Source: Arachis hypogaea | Lineage: Eukaryota > Streptophyta > Magnoliopsida > Fabales > Fabaceae | DNA length: 64,000 nucleotides | NCBI RefSeq assembly: GCF_003086295.3 | Contig: NC_092044.1 | Location: forward strand, 4,056,843 to 4,120,842 | Reading direction: 5' to 3' | Shown here: positions 57,264-64,000 of the stretch, one piece after another | Position numbering within the stretch: position 1 is the first letter of the stretch | Layout of the letters: the number at the start of each line of letters is the position of its first letter | Program-made: the position numbers and the translations under genes | Notes under the pieces: generated by a model | Told to the model about the DNA's origin: nothing | Seen by the model: the letters and a program-made list of their open reading frames with translations, nothing else | Database searches by the model: none

Positions 57264-57754
57264 ACTCACTGCTCTCCTATTATAATCGTTTGCATCAACC
57301 ATTTTCATTTCTCTTGTTAATACACCAAGTCAATGTTTATTATCTTTTCTTTCCAATTCTTTAAGGATAACAAATTAGATGCTTACAAAAGAACAAAAAG
57401 GTAAACTTTTTCATAATTGCTTCTGTATTGCTTACAGTATTTGTATGGTTTATTGCAGATGCCCAATGTGTTTTACTTACTTCTCGCTATTATGGATATA
57501 CACAATGTAAGTATTTTCGCTCTGATCTTCCCTAAACTCTGTGTGCTCAGATTACAATGCTAATTATTTGCATCAACCATTTTCATTCCCTTCTTAATAC
57601 ACCATGTCAATGTTTATTATCTTCTCATTTCTTATGGGTGCCATTTTTTCCAATTTTTGAGGATAACAAATTAGATGCTTAGAGAAGAACAAAAAGGTAA
57701 ACGTTTTCATGATCGCTTCTATATTGCTTACATTATTTGTATGATTTATTGCAG
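57235..57754 (+). repeat. Tandem duplication of the terminal intron
   Basis: 57235-57458 and 57507-57754 are two versions of the same intron (GTAAGT, CTTCCCTAAACTC, TTTGCATCAACC, AGGATAACAAATTAGATGCTT, TTGCAG), separated by the 48 bp exon. Copy 2 has one version only. Confidence 0.85.
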
Positions 57755-58053
57755 CTGAGTATGATGATTTTTCTGATACTCATTCTGCAACATGTAGTGT
57801 GCAATGAGCGCGAGTCAGTGGCATTCGGGTACGCAATACATGAAATGAATTATCTTGCTTTATTACTGAAAAGTCATACCAATTAGGAAAAAAAGGCTTA
57901 CTTTTCTCATGCCATCAAATTTTTATTTTTATTTTCTTTTTAGTTCTGTCATCTTGATAAAAGTTGGGTTTTTTTCTTTTTAATATTGTATTATTAGAGG
58001 TGAAATCCTTTATCATGAATCAAATTGTGTGTTAAACACAACTATGGCCATTT

Positions 58054-58233
58054 ACAAAACGTCAATGACGTTTTGTGTTTCTTCAATTAAAATAATATAT
58101 TTTTAACAAAACGTCAGTGACGTTTTGTGTTTTAATAATTAAAATAATAGTTTTTATTACAAAACGTCAATAACGTTTTGTTTTTTTATAATTAAAAAAT
58201 TTTTTTTACTACAAAACGTCAATGACGTTTTGT
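58054..58233. repeat. Array of four CGTCA/TGACG palindromes
   Basis: Four 23 bp palindromes start at 58054, 58106, 58159 and 58211 (steps 52, 53, 52). Each arm is ACAAAACGTCA, one central base, then the inverse arm. Copy 2 has G at the centre and copy 3 has one arm change (TAACG). Spacers are AT-rich (TTAATTAAAATAATA). Similar words, ACACAACTATGG and CCACAACTATGT, bracket the array. Confidence 0.95.
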
Positions 58234-58932
58234 GCTACCACCACAACTATGTAAAACACTAAAATAATAAAATATTTTTGTATTTCACATTAAAATTAAT
58301 CATATATAAATTTTTTAGCCATAAAAGTTGTCCTGTCTATTTTCCTATATATAATATTTATGAAAGTATATTTTATCTTAATTCCGTGTGTAAATGCTGG
58401 TCTAAACCTAGATTTTATTTGTTGACAAGGTACTACGTTTTTCAGCATACTCTTGCTTTGGGTCTTCCAGATTTGCGCTCATGGAATTCGATATGTATTG
58501 TTCATCTGACTCTTTTCATTTGCCAAAATAGAATGTTAGTATCCCAATGTACTTCTAAGGTGTTATATAGTTTGTCAATATCTACAAGCTCTAATATACT
58601 CATAGTTATAAGGTGTTATATAGTTTGTGAGTGCAAAAAGACATTAAATGTTGGTTTTTACTTTTTATTATTATAGGGAAGATTGAAGAGTCAACATTAA
58701 TACATGGCTGAGGCAAGGTGAGAATTGGGGTGCACTAAGTTTGCATTGTCCATGTCTTGCAAAGCCACCTCTTGCACTGTCTCTCTACATTTTTATTGAC
58801 TGAATAATCCTACCTTGCTTTGTTCAGGTTTATTTATGAATGGAGCAACTTGCTATACCAATGAATCTCTTGAACCACCCACTATGTCAATTAAAGAATT
58901 TGCTTCTGCTGCAAGGAAAGCAAATACTCAAG

Positions 58933-60060
58933 GTTACATACTGTTTATGGCTTTTTGTGCTGATATTATGCTTTATTTAAAATTTCCATCATTGCTCGTA
59001 CTTGTTCCTTGTCCCTGTCTAATTATAGTTATCTCTGTTTTAAAATGTAGAGTCTAAGATTGCAAGAAGATGCATGTCGTTTCGTAGATATGATAATGCA
59101 AGCATTCGATGATAAACTAATGGTTCTTGTAAAAGGCTTCCTTCCTTGATGTATATTGACTTTGAGAAGGCGCAGTTTCAAGCATCTTGTTTGTGTGTTG
59201 GCCATTATATCTTGGTTGTGCTTACTGAAAGACATCAGATGTGGGTAATTTTCGCAAAAAAATTAAATTCATCAAATATATGTATATAAACACAGCGCTA
59301 GCTCCATAGGTTGATGTTTTCATTTTCATAAAACAAATGTTCTATTTCCTATATTTTGCCAGAATTATGGTACTATGTCATTATGCATCTTATAGTAAAT
59401 TTGACAATCAAAAACTTTGGTTTCCTGTACAGGTATTGGCTTCCAATGCTTGGTTGCACCTAGCTAAAATGTCTCAAACTAGAAAATCACCTGCGTCTTT
59501 AGTGTGTGGCTTCTTGTAAATATAATTGCAATCATTAATATCAGTTCATTTTCATCACTTTGTTACACTAGAACACTGCATCACCTTCATCTTGTAATTT
59601 AATGCCTGAGCATGTGACTAAATTGTGATGTTTAATTCAGACACTCAGACTTTGTTGATAAATGAAGTTTTATTTTTAACTTATTCAAAGTGACATTATA
59701 CTTTATTCTATATATGAGTTATTTATTATTTGTTGATGTTACGGTACTCTTGGATTTCATCAACCTAACCTTATATATTCAAGCAGAGTAACTTGAATTT
59801 GATATCTAATTGGAATTGAGTCCAAATTTTACATTATATTATTCTTATTAGAATGTTACCTATTTTTAATTTTTAGACCCATTTTTCTTATGTTCAGATG
59901 ATAAGATGATTATATCTACCATAATTATATCTACCGATTTTTCTTTTACTCACTGTAAATTTATATTCTTTGCTTTATATATACGTATTGTATCCATTGG
60001 AACAAGTATTATCAATATGAATAAACATTTATTATTTAAAATTTCTGTGAAGCTGACTCT
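58933..60060 (+). repeat. CNL downstream block, copy 3
   Basis: Non-coding patches matching copy 2 (see 29568-31080) and copy 1 (12085-12260). ORFs at 59029-59519 and 59906-60184 are unsupported. Confidence 0.65.
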
Positions 60061-60979
60061 ATCACTTGGACTACTCACTACTAGAAATCTGGGATCGAAC
60101 GTGGCTAAACCCATAATATGGTTTATAAATGCAAAAGTAGGATTTCAAAGAAATTTGAGGGGTAACGTAGTCAACTTCCGTTGAATGTAGTTTATGGCAT
60201 ATTTAGAGTGAGGATATTTGTATCATTCTACTTTAATAATTTTAATAAGATAAATTTACTTCTTTATCGCTTTTTTTAACAATTTACTTTTAATGCAAAA
60301 AGAATACATATAATAATGTTCTTTCAAAAGAGTAAATAACTAAAAATATTTTCATTATCTAATTTCTTATAAAATATCTTTTAACTTTATTAACGACAAA
60401 AATATTTTTAAAATATAAAAAAAAAACAAATCACAAAGAAAAAATCATTTTCATTAACGAAAACGACTAATATAACATACGAAAATGACTTTCATTAAGC
60501 TTATATGACACTCTTAAAACATTTGAAATACAAATAAAATGAAAATAATAGAAACAATATTAATAAAAAAATTTTCAAATATTTGAGATAAAAAAGTATT
60601 TTATTTCTTTTTTGTTATTTTATTGGCTCAAAACGGAGGTAAATTGATATGTGATATATTTTTTTATCAAAAGTATCAGTTATACTTACGTAAAAAGATT
60701 AAAAAATATTAAAAAACATCTTGAACTTAGATATATTTAAGAGAATATAAAGTTATACTTATTAATTATTATACTCGTATATTTATTCATTTAATAAATT
60801 TATTAATAAAAAAATATATATTAATTAATATTGTAGAGTAAAAGAATAGATCATTATTTTGGACCAAAGAAATAATGTTTCTAAAGAGTTATGATTTTTC
60901 CCGGCCCCTACATGCAAGATGCAAGACAAGTACCGAAGCCCATGGTCCCATAGAGGCATGGACTAAGTCTGATTGAATA
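60061..60979. other. AT-rich spacer
   Basis: No gene or clear repeat seen. Confidence 0.5.
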
Positions 60980-61207
60980 ATGCATCAAGAGAATCAATCC
61001 TGTACCTGCACCTCATGCAATCACAGCTACGAATTCACATGTAGTGTTATTGAGCAGATAGACGAAGACTTAGTTAGAACAATTATTGAGGGCCTTAACT
61101 TTGTAGCTGAAGACTTGGACTTAGCTGTGTACTTTATAACAAAAAGACCAAATTGGTATGCATTGTCATTGATTGTTTTTATTGTGCTTCGATGGTTTAA
61201 GGAATGA
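60980..61207 (+). CDS. Small unrecognised ORF, 75 codons
   Basis: An ORF in a locally GC-richer island (about 60895-61215). It has a Cys cluster near the start (SCTCTSCNHSYEFTC), an acidic middle (IDEDLVRTIIEGLNFVAEDL) and a hydrophobic C-terminus (WYALSLIVFIVLRWF) that could be one membrane segment. The composition is more protein-like than in neighbouring ORFs. I do not recognise a family. It could be an exon or a gene relic. Confidence 0.25.
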   Translation: MHQENQSCTCTSCNHSYEFTCSVIEQIDEDLVRTIIEGLNFVAEDLDLAVYFITKRPNWYALSLIVFIVLRWFKE

Positions 61208-61339
61208 TGGGACGGTGACCATCAATAAACCATTACCACTCAAAAAATAAATAAAAAATTCTAGGACGGAACAACAGAAGCTGACTTACGGGTCAACTTC
61301 AAAATTCACATAATTTGTATATTAAAAATCTTGAGCTTT

Positions 61340-61430
61340 AGTTAAATAGCAGCACTGAACCACTCGTAATCTTTGTCACCCCAAACAAAATATAGGATAT
61401 ATATGCATGCAATGACAAAGATATTTCTGT
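61340..61430 (+). repeat. CNL downstream word shared with copy 1
   Basis: AATAGCAGCACTGAACCACTCG and following bases match 11943-12000, marking the far end of the CNL repeat unit. Confidence 0.7.
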
Positions 61431-62459
61431 TAGCTTAGTTTGAACACATTTTTGCGTTTTCATCTTCGCTGTGTGTAATGTAATAATTTGTTTCGTCTTT
61501 TTGTAATGCCATGATAGATGAGTTCTTTCACACGGATCCATGAACTACTGAACTAGAAATCTAGTATATATCAATGTATCTAGCTGTTAATGTTGTAAGT
61601 GTGAGAAGTATTGAAGTTAGTCCCATATTAAAGAAAGCCCGGAAGAGTGAGAAGTTTATAAGATGAGAGATCCATTAATTTGACATCTTAAAATTTTAAG
61701 TTGGATGTGGTATTTTCTATGAGAGCCGATGGAAGAGTGAGGAGTTAATTAATAATTTTAAAAAAATTGATAGTAAAAACAAAATATATAATATATATTT
61801 TATACGAATAATTATTTTTTATGTATATATATAGCATAATTATTTTTATAATTATATTTTATTATTATAAAATGTAATTAGTTTTTAAAATATTTAATGT
61901 ACAAATTAAAATATTAAAATAATAATTTAAATAATAACATATAATATAAAAATTTATTTGTTTAGGCTTGATATTTTTAAAAAATTGAGTAATTTTTTTA
62001 ACAATAAAATTAAAATATCTCTCTTTTTATAATATATTAGTAACAATTTTTTGAAAATTTACTTCTTATATAATTAGAAGCCACATTTTATTAATATTTA
62101 TAGTTAAAAAATTCTTTTAATTAATGTAGTTATTATAAAAAAACTAAAACTAATTTTAAAAGAAGATATAATAATACTCTTTTAAATTGATTTTTAAAAA
62201 AAATATTAATTTTATTTAAATTAAGAATTAATCATTCTAAACATCTAATATAAACTTTTTAAATTAACTATTAAGTATTAAATTAAATAAAAATTATTAT
62301 AAGATCATATTCAATAATTTAATAAAAATAAATAAATATTCTTGTTTTATACTATAAAAAAATTAAATAATAGTAAAAGTATTTGTCCCCACAATAATGG
62401 AATAGATCCGTCCTATTAGACTACATTTCATATAATAAGTGAAAGCTTATCTTTAGAGG
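61431..62459. other. AT-rich spacer
   Basis: No gene seen. 61740-62380 is almost pure A and T. Confidence 0.5.
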
Positions 62460-63010
62460 AACGAAAAAAGAAAAAGAAAAGAGCTGGTTGCCCTACAGCA
62501 AATAAAAAATTTCTTACGATTTTTTTAGTTTATTTTTTAATCATATATATTATTTATATATTAAAATTAGTATTAAAATTAATTATTAATATATTTATAT
62601 ATAAATATATATTTTAATTTAATTTTAATATATATTTATATAATTAAATATATATTTTATATTAAAGACTAATTTTAATATAAATTTTTTAATACATAAC
62701 AGAATTTGAGTCGAGAATCTAAAAAATAATAATAATTCGACAAAACAACTTATTCTGAATAAGTGAATTAACCTCACTTAATACATTTTTAATTTAGTTA
62801 ATAAGTTCATCATAAGTATTTTATCTACAGTTATGCACTAAATTAGTCTAATATGTCATTATTGTTTTCAGTTTTTCGAGACAGATAAAATGATAAATCT
62901 TTAAAAGAAACAATTTTTTATTATTATGTTGAGAATTAAAATTGAAAAAATAAAAGTGAAACCTTATAAAACGACACAAGAAATAAATAAAATGGAATTT
63001 TAATTGTATT
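62460..63010 (+). repeat. CNL upstream block, copy D
   Basis: 62745-63000 matches 24580-24920 (GTGAATTAACCTC, TAAGTATTTTATCTA, AAATGATAAATCTTTAAAAG, TTTGATTTATTCACA). If the pattern holds, a CNL copy once followed or lies further right, but the next sequence is LINE-like. Confidence 0.65.
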
Positions 63011-63399
63011 TGATTTATTCACACAAATACTTTTTTTTTCCTTTATACAGGTCATCACACTTTCCCCCTCAATAATATGACTATGAGAGGACGACGAGAG
63101 AATGAGAGAGGGGAAATACTAGGTGGGGCTAAGATTAGGTTTTCCAATTACGCTCAAAAGATTCTAGGGTTTGGAATCCAGAAGAATACCATCCCTTGAA
63201 AAATAAATTTTTTTTATATTTTTGAATAATTTATTGAAAGATATTTTAAAGATAGAATTATATCACTTATTCTATTAGACGGAAAGAATTAACGACATAT
63301 ATCTTTCTCGTAAACGTAAGAAAAGAATAATTTATCTTTTTGCTTTTGTACGGTACACGACGAAAGAGGGCGTTCTGAAGGCGATTACAAAGATGAATC

Positions 63400-64000
63400 A
63401 TATGAGGGTACAAAAGTAGATAATATCTGTAGGCGAAGCTAAATTCAAAAGGCAACCACAGGAGAAGGAACGACGAGTGCATGTGAAGCAGAGAGTTCAA
63501 CATGAGAGGGGGCCTAAGGAATCTGGTAGTGAGAAAGATGTGGTTTGCGCATAAGATGTGGAGGTGAAAAAGGATGCTACGCAAGTCACTGACCAATATG
63601 GGAGTGGGCGGAGGAAGAGGGTTGAAGTGTCAGTAACAGAGGAGAATATGGATTGGTTAGTGCGGAGCTTAGTAGGAAGCACTTTGAAACCCTTAGGCCT
63701 CCAATCGTTGAAAAGGGCAATTTGTAAAACTGTGCCTCATGTTGTGGAAGTCAGCGAGAGATAGGTGCTTGTAAAATTTTAATGACTTTCGATACCGTGA
63801 AGCATGCAGACGAGATGTTTACTTTCAAACTAGATAGGCTGTTACAATTTTTTTCATAGGGTTTAGAGATGGGAGAAGTCCAAACGTTGTGAGACTAGGA
63901 GAGTTTAGTTGGAATGCTATGAGGTGCCTTTATATCTCTGGACATCAGCAACGTTTAAAACCATATGAGGTTAATGGGGTGATGTTATTAGGTGTGATAT
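63400..64000 (+). pseudogene. LINE ORF1-like (DUF4283-type) remnant
   Basis: Frame from about 63558: RKRVEVSVTEENMDWLVRSL, then VGSTLKPLGLQSLKRAI, a TAG at 63762, then in other frames MTFDTVKHADEMFTFKLDRL and CETRRV*LECYEVPLYLW. This is the N-terminal pattern of plant L1 ORF1 proteins with a DUF4283-like RNA-binding fold. Several stops make it a pseudogene. It runs beyond the window. The stretch 63011-63400 has no gene; minus ORFs at 63267-63682 are not supported. Confidence 0.6.

Larger units (their letters stand above)
57235..58932 (+). other. Putative 3' introns and exons of CNL copy 3
   Basis: Intron 57235-57458 starts at GTAAGT inside the last CNL codons. Exon 57459-57506 (48 bp) ends at a second GTAAGT. 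Intron 57507-57754 leads to exon 57755-57838, where the frame ends at a TGA, 57805-57807. Reading T/AT and T/CT across the junctions keeps one frame throughout. Further exons matched in copy 2 are 58677-58717 and 58828-58932. Introns have GT...AG ends. No transcript data were available. Confidence 0.55.

Overview
The window looks like nuclear DNA of a flowering plant. It is very AT-rich, packed with LTR retrotransposons and MITEs in several decay states, and carries a cluster of coiled-coil NB-ARC LRR (CNL) disease-resistance genes of the Rx/RPP13-like kind. The style of the Ty3/gypsy, LINE and CNL proteins suggests a legume, and peanut (Arachis) is my best guess. That guess is from memory and was not tested by a search.

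Layout. 1-768: the edge of a possible P/S/Q-rich gene (minus strand) and short repeats. 769-6945: a 5'-truncated, dead Ty1/copia element broken by two MITEs (2501-2756 and 5345-5940). 7130-8428: the remnant of a gypsy-type LTR and a minisatellite of about 70 bp units. 8429-11990: CNL copy 1, a pseudogene with no promoter of its own, a 1.67 kb LTR-like insertion and no LRR domain. 12593-18719: a second dead copia element with both LTRs. 19040-24300: a duplicated CNL upstream block, a TIR element and a plant-mobile-domain (PMD) pseudogene. 24310-31080: the intact CNL copy 2 (25220-28768) with its promoter block and conserved downstream exons. 33462-43014: a near-complete Tat-like Ty3/gypsy element on the minus strand. 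It sits in an AAT microsatellite and carries a long antisense gene on the plus strand. 44218-46420: a solo-LTR-like insertion nested in an older repeat. 46900-51870: CNL flanking blocks broken up by AT-rich repeats. 51795-58932: CNL copy 3, with a rearranged copia element in its 5' UTR, a 2-base frameshift after the CC domain, and duplicated 3' exons. 58054-58233: a regular array of four palindromes. 60980-61207: a small unrecognised ORF. 62460-63010: another CNL upstream block. 63400-64000: a LINE ORF1-like remnant running off the right edge.

The most interesting biology is in the CNL genes. In copies 2 and 3 the last codons contain a GTAAGT splice donor. Splicing to downstream acceptors stays in frame and replaces the encoded C-terminus. 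Further exons conserved between the two paralogs lie beyond the stop codon, a layout that could make the transcripts targets of nonsense-mediated decay. The second item of note is the antisense gene in the gypsy element, which has its own TATA box and a phase-preserving intron. I found no tRNA, rRNA or CRISPR.
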